Of a DNA stretch of 64,000 nucleotides, positions 34,080 through 45,471 are shown piece after piece. The stretch is taken from the NCBI GenBank assembly GCA_028015205.1, contig CM051520.1:6792501-6856500 (forward strand). Direction: 5' to 3'. The notes beneath the pieces are model-generated. The model saw only the letters and a program-made list of their open reading frames with translations, made no database searches and was not told the DNA's origin. Source of the stretch: Mytilisepta virgata (taxonomy: Eukaryota > Mollusca > Bivalvia > Mytilida > Mytilidae). Position 1 is the stretch's first letter. Each line of letters starts with the position of its first letter. Both the position numbers and the translations under genes were made by a program.

Positions 34080-34475
34080 TTTTTACCACTACAAGATGAC
34101 TGTAATTGCCTGACCTCTTGAGGTCATAGAAACGTCTACAAGGGCAATTTGCAATCCTTGACATTCGATCTTGAATTTGAGGTCAGGGTCAAAGGTCAAT
34201 GTCAATGTCACACTTAATCAATTTTATATAAAAAACTATACGTCATATAAGCTGATGGAAAGGGATTTATAATCCATAACCTTTTACCTTCAAATTGAGG
34301 ACATGGTCAAAGGTCAATTTAAAGGTCATTTGCTATATATGAAAAGCTATATATAATAGAGGCCTAAGATTGTTGATTTGAGGTTCTTGATCATTCACCT
34401 TGAAATTTACCTCAAGGTGAAATCAAGGTCACGTAATTAATTGAGCAAATCTCAAAACTATACGTCATAGAAGTT
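34080..34475 (+). repeat. Degenerate tandem repeats, period about 110 bp, with GGTCAAAGGTCA sites
   Basis: 'AAACTATACGTCATA' type blocks recur near 34234, 34345 (diverged) and 34456, each separated by 'AGGTCA..GTCAAAGGTCA' sequence. GGGTCAAAGGTCA (about 34185-34197) and GGTCAAAGGTCA (about 34307-34318) fit the DR1 nuclear-receptor half-site layout. Confidence 0.6.
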
Positions 34476-34634
34476 TCCACAAGGGAATCGGAACTCTTGA
34501 AAGTTCATGTTCACATGATGGGGTCATGTAGAAAAGACCTTTCAATAGTTCTTTTAAACGATTGGCCTTTAATTATGAATTACATGATGAATTAAATAGT
34601 GTTATGTTATAAAACTAACAAGATATATTTGCTC

Positions 34635-35010
34635 TTATTTAGCTCACCTCGCCCAGAGAGGTGAGAGACACAGGCTCATGAACCTATGCTCTAGTTGAGA
34701 AAACAGAACTATAGCAAAAAATCGTTTTGTCATTCTGTAATTTCACCATTTGCACATGGTGAGTAGATGAATCTTACTGTATTTCAAGGTCAAATGACAA
34801 AGTGATATTTCAGCACAACAGAAAAAGCTTGTAGTTATAATAGAGGTTTGCTTTTGGATTCAATCTTCACCAAACTTTATTTGATGATTACACATGGTGA
34901 CAGGATGAACCCTTTTGTTTTGTTGCATCCAATTTTCAACCAAACTTGGTGCAATGGATGCTTATGGTCATTGTACATAATAAAAGGCTTGTAGGCAAAA
35001 TATAGCCAGG
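34635..35010 (+). repeat. Bivalve 'GTGAGCT' repeat, left end
   Basis: Starts 'TTAGCTCACCTCGCCCAGAG' with the short inverted AGGTGAG just after it, as is usual for this family, then diverged body sequence to 'CAAACTTGGTGCAATGGATG'. Confidence 0.65.
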
Positions 35011-35323
35011 CTACTGCATCTCATCATTATGAAACCAATTCTTCTATTGCTGAAAAATAGACATGGCCAATCAACTGTCGCAGTAAATAGTTAGTACAGC
35101 ATTTACCATCACATGATACATATTTATTAAACGCTTAGTCAGGCAAGCTTTTTGGAAAGCTATTACTTGTTTAAAACTAGATTGAGAGGCAGTCTAAAAC
35201 AATAGCTATCCCCGAACTCCCAACATGTTTTATTCCTCTGCACCATTTTTATCCATCGAACAGGAATTTAGAAGCTAAGACAAATGCCACATACATTTGT
35301 ATGTGTAACATTGTATTTTACAG

Positions 35324-35400
35324 TCCATCCCGCCAAACAGGAAGTGAAAATAGGAGACAACGTACAAATCATCATGTCAAAGCTCAATAGCAATAAAACC
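35324..35400 (+). pseudogene. Possible remnant of a further Ig exon
   Basis: Acceptor GTATTTTACAG precedes TCCATCCCGCC. In phase 1 the reading is 'HPAKQEVKIGDNVQII', which resembles the first strand of an Ig domain ('..G..V.L'). No strand-B Cys follows, and the frame runs straight into a GGACGAACGG-rich satellite tail (35448 on). It may be a 5' exon fragment cut by repeat insertion, or chance. No donor was found. Confidence 0.25.
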
Positions 35401-35439
35401 ATTCTGCGCAGTAGAGGCGGAGAAAAATGTGACAAAACA

Positions 35440-35725
35440 TATTTGTGGACGAACGGACGAACATACGGACGAACAGCTAAACGGACAAGGTGAATGCAGT
35501 ATAGCCCCCTTCTTACGAGTGGGGATATACAATTATAAAACCTTACGGTGCATAAAATGAAAAATGAGTTAGATCACAAGGTTATATTCTCGATTTTCAA
35601 TATTTCAACTCCTGTGGGCCCCAATTTTTGTAAATCCAAGTTCTAATAACTTACTGGGCTTCTGCATATAGTATGGGACAATACTATATAGAAATTAATT
35701 GCACAAAATTAACAAGAGTGAACAC
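35440..35725 (+). repeat. Satellite-family unit with GGACGAACGG tail
   Basis: 'GGACGAACGGACGAACATAC', 'ACGAGTGGGGATATA' and then a unit with 'GAGTTAGATCACAAGG', 'CAACTCCTGTGGGCCCC' and 'GACAATACTATATAGAAATT', as in the array at 3857-5515. Confidence 0.75.
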
Positions 35726-35809
35726 ACTTCATGTCTCGCCTGAGTATGCACATGTACACAGAATAATGATACTGATACCCGCCATTTAGAAGTCAAAGGA
35801 AAATGCGTT

Positions 35810-36890
35810 AAAAGAAATTGAAGTCAAGGTCAAAAGGTAGGTGCCATACCGACACTTATCCACTAAGAACAATCTATTGACCAAATATGGTGGGTCTAGG
35901 TCTTAAAGTTGCTTAGAAATGGACCTAATCTCGAAAATGTAAGAAAGTCACTTAGCATGCAATTGAGGTCAATGTCTAGAGACAGGTGTCAGACTTGCCT
36001 GTACCCACTAAGAATTATCTATACCCCAAACACGGATGGGTCTAGTTATTACAGTTGCTGAAAAAATGACTTAATCAAGAAATTTGGATGATGGTCACTC
36101 AACCATGAAATTGAGGTCAAGCTCAAGAGACAAGTGTCAGACTGGCATGTACCCACCAAGAACCATCAATAGACCAAATAAAGTGGGTCTAGGTATTACA
36201 GTTTCTGCGAAATGGACTTAACCACGAAAAAGGGACGCAGGTCACTCAAGCATGAAATTGAGATCAAGGTCAAAAGGCAGTATTAGACTGACATGTACCC
36301 ACCAAGAAGTATCTATTGACCAAATATGGTGGGTCTAGATATTCTATTTGCTGAGAAATGGACTTAACCATGAAAAAGTGACAAAGTCACTTAAGCATGA
36401 AATTGAGGTCAGGGTCCCAAGCCAGGTGTCAGACTGACATGTACCCACCAAGAAATATCTATAGACCAAAAATGGTTGGCCTAGGTATTAAAGTTTCCGA
36501 GGAATGGACTTAACTACGAAAATGTGACGCAGGTCACTCAACCATGAAATTGAGGTCAAGGTCAAAAAGCAGGTGATAGACTGACATGTACCCAACAAGA
36601 CTATCGACCAAATACGGTGGGTCTAGGTATCACAGTTTCTGAGAAATGGACTTAACCACTAAAAAGTGACAAAGTCACTGGAGCATGAAAATGAGGTAAA
36701 GGTCACAAGCCAGGTGCCAGACTGGCATTTACCCACTAAGAACTATCTATAGACCAAATATGGTTGGCTAGGTATTACAGTTGCAGAGAAATGGATTTAA
36801 CCACGAAACTTGGACACAGATTTTATATTCATGTTTATGAAGTCAGTGAACCATGAAAATGAGGTCAGATTCACTACACAAGTATACTGC
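35810..36890 (+). repeat. Tandem array, about seven units of 141-148 bp
   Basis: The landmark TGTACCCACCAAGAA recurs at about 35856 (diverged), 36000, 36148, 36294, 36440, 36587 and 36728. Each unit also holds 'GACCAAATATGGTGGGTCTA', 'GAAATGGACTTAACCACGAA' and 'CATGAAATTGAGGTCAAGG'. Units differ by several substitutions. No coding frame spans them. Confidence 0.9.
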
Positions 36891-38199
36891 GGCAAACCTT
36901 ATACGATAAACTACCTTGTAATGCTTGTGGACCATAAGTCGTAATTGTAGGTATTACAATTCAATTCAGTATTTTATTAACGTCTCACCTTATGTCAGTC
37001 AGCGGATCGACCTGTTTGAGTCAGAATTGTTCTGATGCAAAAAAATCAGAACTCACCTGCGTATATACGTCAGAAAAAATTTCGTCGATTTTCGCCGACG
37101 TAAAGATATTTCAAAATTGTCACGTTACTATTGCCTCCAATAAAAAATATTGATAGTCAAGACTTCGGAGGTCACTTGCGCTATTACAAACTCTTGGACT
37201 TACAACATGAGTGAGTGGTTTATAGATTTTATTCCATGTTTTTGACGAAAAATCAACATTTTTTAGTCTGACTTTAATTCTTTGCACTGTCTTAAATCGG
37301 TTTTTTTCAACCTCTCTCATAATTTTTACGCAATCTTTACACATTTTTGCGTTAATCAGAAAATTTTGGTGTAGGTTCACGACCTATAAGAGAGGGTTCA
37401 CGGCATCTGAAGATGGTAACAGTCGTGTACATTTAATTGCATTCTGACGTGTGCAAGTAGCTTGACAGGGAAATCGGAAAGAAGGAAGATAACTCCGTCT
37501 TCCTTATACATTTTTTCTACTGAAGACGACCTCGACAAAGCCTGGAAATTTATTTGATTTTACCAACCAAAAAATTCCAAAACAATTACTGAAACCTATT
37601 TTTTTTCTGAAATTGGGCAAAAATATCTTTGAAGGTTGTATTTCTTTGTACAAAAAAATTTAAAAAGCTCCTTTGTTATATTTTATTTTTAGTTACATAA
37701 GCTTAAATCTAGAATATTTTCAAATATTATAAAAATTCTAAATTCTTTATAAGAAAAAGATAAAAAAAAAATGTTTTCTATCCATTTCACAATATCCTTA
37801 TTTTAATATTGTTTGTACGATTTTATTATTTTTTTAAATGCTCAAATATTTTTCATTATATGTCATATCATCATTTTGTTTAATTTAGTAATGACACAAT
37901 ACATTTTTGTTTTTACTTTGAAAATTTCCAGATAAACTGGTTTTCATCTTATTATTTATCTTTTTTGTCATTTTTAAAAATTACAATCCGCAAGAAGGTC
38001 ACATTTTGAGGGGGAGGAAATCGATCCTGTAAGGGAAATGGTAAAAGCAATTGTAGGCATCTTGTTCTACATATTAAAGCGTAAACTATCATACATTCAA
38101 TAATTTAAAAGTTCAATTCATATAACATTTTGTACTCCATTCTGCTCTTTAAAATTTTTCGATCGAGTTATTTTATTTAAGATTCTCAATTAATCAAGT
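36891..38199. other. Intronic stretch with one unexplained minus-strand frame
   Basis: The minus-strand frame 37120-37380 (86 codons) has an amphipathic, Lys/Cys-rich composition ('KMCKDCVKIMREVEK') unlike its AT-rich surroundings. A CAG|GTGAGT-like donor on the minus strand lies downstream at about 37053-37058, but in another frame. I do not recognise a family. The rest is AT-rich non-coding DNA. Confidence 0.35.
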
Positions 38200-38223
38200 G
38201 GGGGGGGGGGGGGGGGGGGGGGG
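38200..38223 (+). repeat. Poly-G tract
   Basis: About 24 consecutive G residues immediately left of a SINE. Confidence 0.95.
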
Positions 38224-38224
38224 C

Positions 38225-38455
38225 TCGCAGACCTCGGTAGCTTCGGTGGCCGAGTAGTCGAGGTAGTTCGTCATATTAGCCTGTCAACTTCGAATCTCAC
38301 ATGTGGCGGGATGTGTTCGACTCCGATCTCAATTGACATGGATTGCCAATTTCTCTCCGGGTACTCAGGCTTCCTCCACCAATAAATACTGGCCGCCGCG
38401 AAATAGCTAAATGTGCTGAAAACGGCGTAAAATCCCAACTAAACAAAAAAAGAAG
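38225..38455 (+). mobile_element. tRNA-derived SINE, full-length type
   Basis: 'CTTCGGTGGCCGAGTAGTCG' holds the A-box region. The B-box part is shortened ('AACTTCGAATCTCAC'). The body with 'TTCTCTCCGGGTACTCAGG' and 'CTGGCCGCCGCGAAATAGC' is complete, ending 'CCCAACTAAACAAAAAAAG'. This copy retains the segment missing at 10995-11222. Confidence 0.85.
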
Positions 38456-41400
38456 CTATTAATCAGATATATGTGTACTTTTATGTACAGGAAACTCACA
38501 GATCTCATTTACGAGTTTTATACATATATAAGGTATTTTGCTTTTATTTTGTTGCATTTGAAAGTTTTGTATACATGTAAATGTATGCTTTAAATACTGT
38601 TTTATGATAAATGAAGTAATATTTCCTCAGAGTTTCTTTACAGATAAGCATTGAAGCTTAATGCAGGGATCAGCGTAAAAAGTAGTTCCGTAGGCATGTT
38701 AGGATGAAGGCCTAGTTTTGCTCCTTCTCATGGATGTACAAAATATTTCATCTGGTAAACAATGACTACTACTTTAAAAAATAAACATCTAGATAACTTC
38801 CTTATTGCATGTTAAAATTTGCTTTTATTTAAAGATTTTATTCACGGGTGCAGTAAGTTAACGTCTCGCATAATTTATCGAGTGCGTAATTGTCCCCGGA
38901 TGGAAAGGGGGGTGTCTACTCCCTATTATTACTTGGTAGTATGATTAAATATAATTAAATGGTGTGGTTTTGCTAAGAAATCACTTAGTTAAGTAAACTC
39001 CGCCAACATTACCTGATTGGTATGCATAAAACGAGTCAAGTTAAGAATTTGCTTAGCAAAATCTTGCTTTATTGAAACCCTGCCCGTTTAGATTTGACTT
39101 AACTCTAAAATAAATAGCGGGTAACTCTAAAATAAAAAGTGGGTGACTTCAGTCGTTTCAAAACCGATTAAATAATAAAACTCCATTCATACAAAAGGGG
39201 CATGCATTTTGAACGAAATATCCAATTACCCCCTTTTATATTCTCTGTGAATATTTGATTTATATTAAAACTTTGTATCTTGGCTTATTCATACTTTTGG
39301 TTTAGGCGTATAGGCACATTTAATATGTGGTAAAGTTTAAAACTTATAAAATAAGATAAATTTGTAACAATAGGCTATCGTAAGTTTGTCTCCTCAGTCT
39401 ATATATAGATTTACCAAATATTTACTACGACACGCATGAAATTAATGCATTTAATGAATGATAATTGTTACTTATCAGTGTCTACCTTTATTGTTACCGT
39501 ATGATCCATTAGAAGGGAACAGATTTTTAGAGATCACACAAATCCCATTAGATACATGGATCGACCACCATCTGAGGACGTCAAAATATTCAAATTTGAC
39601 AGAAACACAAATTTACACGATTGTGTTCATTCAATTTGTATATTATGTCGTCAGCGCACTGTTATTGTCTTTATACTGCAATCTTTGATGACATTAGTCA
39701 ATATTACTACCAATTTTAATTATTTAAAACGTTTGTTACCTTCAAGATGCCCCAGTTGATTTGGCGGGGGAAGTCACCCTTTGAAAGATCGATGAGAAGG
39801 TGTACAATTGATAGTTGCATAAGATTATTCCAAATAAGGGAAAATTTGGCTGTAAATATTTTTTTCAACAATATAAAATACATAACACATGTAATAAGAG
39901 AATACGTATTGATATTTTGTTTTAAAGATTTGTCAGTAGGTTTGTAAATTGTTTTTTTTTTTTTTTTGGGGGGGGGGGGGGGGGCTGGGATTTTTGTGCT
40001 TGATAATTTATTTTTTTCTGGATAAAATCAATTTATTTTTTTTTATAGAGTTTTTTATTAATTTTATGCAGCATGAAGTATTGGATTAATCTTTAGTTGA
40101 AATAATCTAGCAAAATATTATAAGCATTGATTTTTTATTAGAACGTCCATTGGATATTGTAAGTTAACAACGCCCTTCTAGATCTACTCTGTACACACAT
40201 CTTGAAGGTTCAACTAAAAACTCGGTGCCTTACCGTAATTTACGACCCATGTGACACCTGACTTCCAATTAACTTGCGTACAGTAAATGTATTAAATGTT
40301 TGCCACCAAACATAAATGAATTGACATGCCTATTTGCCTTTCAAGATAAAAAGTGGCGTAATGTAACATCATGTTTATATTTTTTTAGTTATTTTTTTCT
40401 TCAAATTAACACCTATTTTCATATTTCATAATGTTCTTGATATTGTTTGTTTTTATACTAAAAAATAAAAGATTTTAAAATAGTACACTTCCTTGATCTG
40501 CCACTATTTTTAGAATATTATAAAGATTTTTTTAATTACAATAAGTATGGTGTAATTTATTTTGATTTGAACTCAATTCAATTCAGCTAAAACTTTTTGC
40601 AAACATATAAAACTAAGCGGGTTATATCAATACAAATTCATCTCATGACAAATTTAACGAACAAATACATGATATGAAAATAGCTTTACATCCTCCCTTC
40701 CTCAGTTCTAATGACCGAAATACAAAATAAATCAAAATTTTTATATCATTGGGTGTTGATGGGTTTAAAATCTTTCCTCTGTTTCCATGTAGTAAATAAT
40801 GGGATTTTTTTGTAAAAATATTTTAGAATAGGTTTTCTCAGTTCCAAATTTTCTTACAATCGAATTTGAAAAAAAAAAAACATGTTAATAAGCAAATATC
40901 AAAGTCAGGACTTATTAGTGCACTCGGGACACTTTGGGATTGTGAAATGATTTCAACTGTGGTATAATTTGGTACAATTTGCAATTTAAACGGTTTTAGA
41001 GATAGATGTCCTTTTTATCAAACAACGGACACAATCCATTTATTACTGAACAGATCAATCGAGAATGGACTGTTAAATCCCAGTAGATCTATTACGTTGG
41101 TAATTATAATGCCGTTATGGTCCATTGAATTAAAGTGGTCAGACTGAATTTTTCTTACATTGAAGTCTTTAATGTGTGAGATGTTTCTGAGTGAAAACGA
41201 GTTCTAAGATTGAAGATTTTACATTAATTTTTCGAAGAATCTACACATGATCTATGTTAAGGTCAAATCGAACTAATTGAAAGTATCCTACAGTTTTCTG
41301 ATTTTTCGAAGTAAAAGTCCATAAAAAGCACTGTGTAAATCCTCCAGTTTCGTGAAAAAGTAATATAATATTGCTACATACACGAAAGCTCTGATGATTT

Positions 41401-41590
41401 GAAAAAAATATCTGTGTGTTCCCATGTTCGACTGTTGAAAATTACAAAAAGGCACCAATTGTGGGCAATTTTTAGGTAACGTAATGACGGCGTTCGTTAA
41501 ACGTTGCAGATATAGTAACCTAAACTATTTATTTTGCAGACCAGTTACTTTCTTTCATTTTCTTATTTTTTACCATTTTTTACCTTTTAT
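38456..41590. other. Long intronic AT-rich stretch
   Basis: No gene or recognised element. A joined T-run and G-run (about 18 T then about 18 G) is at 39951-39986. The open frames at 39458-39947 have no motifs and overlap in different frames. Confidence 0.5.
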
Positions 41591-41593
41591 ATT

Positions 41594-41700
41594 GGGGCCT
41601 CGGTGGCCGAGTGGTCTAGGTAGTTCGTTATGACTATTAGGTACTCCGGCTTACTCCATCAATAAAAACTGGCTGCCGCGAAATTGCCGAAATTATATTA
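41594..41700 (+). mobile_element. Internally deleted SINE copy
   Basis: The head 'GGGGCCTCGGTGGCCGAGTG' with A box is followed after about 50 nt by 'GTACTCCGGCTTACTCC' and 'ACTGGCTGCCGCGAAATTGC'. The B box and part of the body are missing, which should abolish pol III transcription. Confidence 0.8.
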
Positions 41701-42318
41701 AAAAAGGAGTACAATTATCTAAATTATTGTATTTTTACTGGATTTGTTCGAAAATAAAATATATGGTAACATTGAATCCGGTTGTCAGTGCGGATAACAA
41801 AGTAAATAACTTTACACGAAGAGAAAACAATTTATTTATTAAACTTTATCGTTGGGTATGCAACAGCATGTATAGCAACAAATAATATTTAATATTCAAA
41901 TTGTTCTGCTCAAGCTAAAAAATCCAAGAATGATGGTATATAATTTCATAAGTGTTAGCGTTCTAAGCAAGTTATATTGTAGTCCGCTGCAAAACCTGCT
42001 GTGCGCTAATTTATAATATATTTCGTAGGCAATATTTGTTCTTATAAATTTATCAACAATGTATCTAATACACTAGGGAACTATTTCATCAAATAACATT
42101 ACGAAATGCTGAGCCATACATTTACACTTATGTAATTTATAAAACCGTGCGTATCGTCATTATGGTAGACTAAAATATGAAGATTTTGTCCTAAAACTTC
42201 TAATAATATTTGAAATTTTATTCATCCGACTGAATGATTTGCCTTAATACTTACTGAAATAAATACGAATTCTCTGTAGAATTATAAAAAAAAATGTGCG
42301 AGTCTTCCAAGGAAGACA
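41701..42318. other. Intronic AT-rich stretch, nothing recognised
   Basis: No repeat or coding signal that I can name. Confidence 0.45.
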
Positions 42319-43179
42319 TGTGTCGCCTGCGGACGTCAATTTTTACAAAAGATATTAAAATTTTCTAAAAATGAATTATATATGCACACCTTTACATTAA
42401 CGTTAATGCACAGAGAAGGTTTCATCAAATTGCTGCGAGCCGTTATGGAGTAGTTGAGGATAGAAGTTTTGAACCCCCCTTTTTTTCAAAAATGTCAATA
42501 TTTACCCAAAAAAATTTAAATTTTTAAAAAATAAAATATATATGCACACCTGTGCATTAAGGTTAATGCACAGAGAAAGTTTCATCAAATTCATTTGAGC
42601 GTTTATGGAGAAGTTGAGGATAGAAGTTTTGACCCCCCCCTTTTTTCAAAAATGTAAATTTTTAGAAAAAAAATTAAAATTTTCTAAAAATGAAATATAT
42701 ATGCACACCTGTGCATTAAGGTTAATGCACAGAGAAAGTTTCATCAAATTCCTTTGAGCGGTTATGGAGTAGTTGAGGATAGAAGTTTTGCCCCCCCCCC
42801 TTTTTTGCAAAAATGTCAATTTTTACAAATTTTTTTTTAAAATTTTCTAAAAATGTAATATATATGCACACCTTTGCATTAAGGTTAATGCACAAAGAAA
42901 GTTTCATCAAATTGCTTTGAGCGGTTATGAAGTAGTTGAGGATAGAAGTTTTGAACCCCCCTTCTTTCAAAAATGTCAATTTTTACCCAAAAAAATTGAA
43001 ATTTTCTAAAAATGAAATATATATGCAAACCTGTGCATTAAGGTTAATATACAGAGAAAGTTTCATCAAATTCCTTTGAGCGGTTTACGAGGATAGAAGA
43101 AAAGAGTGACGACGCAAGACGACGCAAGAAGACAGAAAGTGATCCCTATGTGTCGACCATGCGTTCCGCAGGCGACACA
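42319..43179. mobile_element. MITE-like element made of five 160-bp tandem units
   Basis: Perfect 15-bp inverted ends TGTGTCGCCTGCGGA (42319-42333) and TCCGCAGGCGACACA (43165-43179) enclose about five copies of a unit. Unit landmarks are ATATGCACACCT (42381, 42541, 42700, 42863, 43022 diverged), 'AAGGTTAATGCACAGAGAAA', 'GTTATGGAGTAGTTGAGGAT' and a C-run/T-run. The right side has a GACGACGCAAGACGACGCAAG tract. No transposase. The minus-strand frame 42722-42979 is the repeat translated. Confidence 0.8.
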
Positions 43180-43261
43180 AAAAGTAATTAACGGTGAGTC
43201 AAAATACATGTATGTAGACATGTATACTTTCTTGTTAACCGTAATCTTCATTTCTAATTTC

Positions 43262-43875
43262 ACATAGGCGGAGCCAGAGGATCGACGAGTGGGGAGGGGG
43301 GGGGGGGGGGGGGGGGGGGCAAAATTTCCAATTTAATCTTCTCATGTGTTCCTAGTTAATGAAGATTTAAAGACTTTTCAAGGTACAACATCTTATCTAG
43401 TTTAATTACCCAGATATATTTAATTACCAATGAATTTCAAATAGTTGGTTTTAAAAAGACAGACAATTTTAAATAATCTTGTGTTTATATATGAATCAAT
43501 GTGTAAGTCATTGCATATGAATGTTGTGCGAGTCATTAAATACATGTACTTGCAAATCTTCAACGGGCACTGATGGAAAAATTAATTTTACTTTCTTCCC
43601 TGCGATACATCTCCATCCAATTAACTCTTCGTCTTTTTCATTATCAGATTTGTAAAAAGTTACATACATGTTAATTTTCACATCTATTTTTCAATCAACC
43701 ATTACAAAAGATCATTACATATGTTATGGTCACTTTCTTAAAATTTTCGTTGGATAAATATGAAGATTTTCAACAATGTGAAGCTGTGTTTCTAGTAATT
43801 TTAGCACACATTTTTTTGTTACCTCAAGGGGGGGGGGGGGGGGGGTGTCATCCTATAAATCCGCCAAAGTTGTAG
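43262..43875 (+). repeat. Dispersed repeat with GGCGGA ends and G-runs (copy 1)
   Basis: Begins 'AGGCGGAGCCAGAGGATCG' and ends 'ATAAATCCGCCAAAG', which are imperfect inverted ends. It carries poly-G runs at about 43297-43319 and 43829-43846. Copy 2 at 53265-53930 shares 'CTGATGGAAAAATTAATTTT'-type and 'TTCACA.CTATTT' blocks in the same order. Probably a non-autonomous DNA transposon. Confidence 0.65.
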
Positions 43876-44126
43876 GTATTTCTAACAAGCTTTTCAGCAA
43901 CCATAAATCTGCCCTTACAAAATTCGGTTTTATATACTGAACCGCAAAAGAAACGTCGCACAAAATGACATGTTCACATACATTTATTTCAAAGTGACAT
44001 TTATATATTTTAAATTAATTTTTACAAAATTTAATGAATGATTTACAGTCTTTTGGTTACAATGTTCACAAAAACGTCAGAATTGTCGCAACGTCACATG
44101 TTTTCAATGCTGTGCTCCCACGTCCC

Positions 44127-44867
44127 TTAATAACGTGTATGTCCTCCACCGGCACCAATTACTGCGGCACATCTTCGGTACATGGAGTTGATGAGCCGAT
44201 TAATAAACGCCATCGGAATACGTGCCCATACTCTCTGAAACGCTTGTGAAAGTTCAGCTGCAGTTGTCGGACTTGGCTGCTCATTATTCAACCGTCTTTG
44301 AACTTCGTCCCATAAATGTTCAATAGGGTTTAAATCTGGACTCAAAGCCGGCCAATCCATAACATTAATGTTGTTCTGCCGTAGGAAGTCTCTTGTGGCT
44401 CTTGCGGTATGCGCACGTGCATTGTCCTGTTGGAAAGTCTTGTTTTGATGACGTGCGAAATGGGGCTGAACATGGGGTGTCAAGACTTGGTCGATGTTAC
44501 CGGCAGCTGTTACGCCATTTCCTCTGCCTGGGCCAAGGTTCTGAAAGATGACTGGACCAAGTTTAACGTTAAGGCCGATTCCACCCCATACCATGATGCT
44601 AGGTCCTCCCCACGCGTCTGTTTCCAGAAGGCAGCTATCTTCGTAACGTTCTTCTCCACACTCTGGTTCTGCCATTGGCTGTTGAAATGCAGTAACGGCT
44701 TTCGTCAGAGAAGATGATGTTACGCCATTGTCGATTTCACCAATTCTGTCGCTGAGTGGCTCACTGAAGACGAGCTTGACGGTGTCGAGGAGTAAGAATA
44801 GGTCCTCTTGCTGGACGGCGACATCTCATGTTTCTAGCAGCTAATCGCCGACGAACCGTATCATCAC
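44127..44867 (-). pseudogene. Tc1 transposase, catalytic part
   Basis: The first catalytic Asp lies in 'NIIFSDESRY' encoded near 44700-44730, outside the longer open frame (44127-44675). That frame carries 'GGPSIMVWGGI', the second Asp in 'FQQDNARAHTA' and the Glu in 'LNPIEHLWDE', with 34 residues between the second Asp and Glu (DD34E, the Tc1 signature). It ends normally near the left inverted repeat. At least one frameshift upstream of 44675 separates it from the DNA-binding part, so this copy is probably non-autonomous. Confidence 0.9.
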
Positions 44868-45215
44868 TTATGGGTCGTCCATGTGTTCCAACAGTGTTTC
44901 TGGCAGTTTGGCAGCTGGGGTGAACCGATTCATCAAATGGTGACGAACAATGCCTCTATTCTGTCTAGGGGTAGTGACTTGGGGTCTTCCACTCCGTGGA
45001 CGGTCATTTGTGCTGTTTGTTGCATTGTACCGTGTCCGTAGACGTTCAATTGTTCGAACAGCACAGTTGAAGGCGTTGGCAATAACTCTGGCAGATTGCC
45101 CAGCATCAAATCGACCAATGGCCTGTTCTCTCTGTTGTGGACTCAGACGTGGCATAGCTTCTGTGTCAACACTGATACTAACACTCTTTAATTTTCTCCG
45201 GCCTTTTATACCCAT
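44868..45215 (-). pseudogene. Tc1 transposase, N-terminal DNA-binding part
   Basis: 115 codons. 'LSPQQREQAIGRFDAGQSAR' opens the paired-type helix-turn-helix, followed by 'NCAVRTIERLRTRY' and 'DRPRSGRPQVTTPRQNR', the GRPR-like linker that contacts the inverted repeat. The frame ends 'LEHMDDP' and stops. The remaining second HTH and catalytic start continue in another frame between 44675 and 44868. Confidence 0.9.
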
Positions 45216-45471
45216 AAAGGAGCATGAATTTCACGAACATTTAAGATTTAAGAAAAATTACCGCCAAGTGTGTCCCACGAGCGGTTTTAGGTACGGTCGC
45301 TCTACGATATCAACTGAAAATTATTCAACCGAAAATTTAATTCACAGGTAATTTAATCTTACCTGGTGATGTAATCGTAATACTGATTATATAAAAATCA
45401 TTAATTAATATTTATTTTGAATTTTGCTAACATTTTGAAAAAGCGACGTTTCTTTTGCGGTTCAGTATATA

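Larger units (their letters stand above)
43931..45471 (-). mobile_element. Tc1/mariner DNA transposon with 29-bp inverted repeats
   Basis: TATATACTGAACCGCAAAAG plus AAACGTCGC at 43931-43959 is exactly repeated in inverse orientation at 45443-45471, with TA at the outer ends as target duplication. The element is about 1.54 kb, normal for Tc1. A transposase lies on the minus strand in two frames (44868-45215 and 44127-44675). Identical terminal repeats suggest fairly recent mobility, but the transposase frame is interrupted. Confidence 0.93.

Noticed and set aside
39458..39947. Three overlapping plus-strand frames
   Set aside because: They are in mutually exclusive frames with no motif and no splice signals.
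44409..44717. Plus-strand frames over the Tc1 transposase
   Set aside because: Antisense shadows of the minus-strand transposase.
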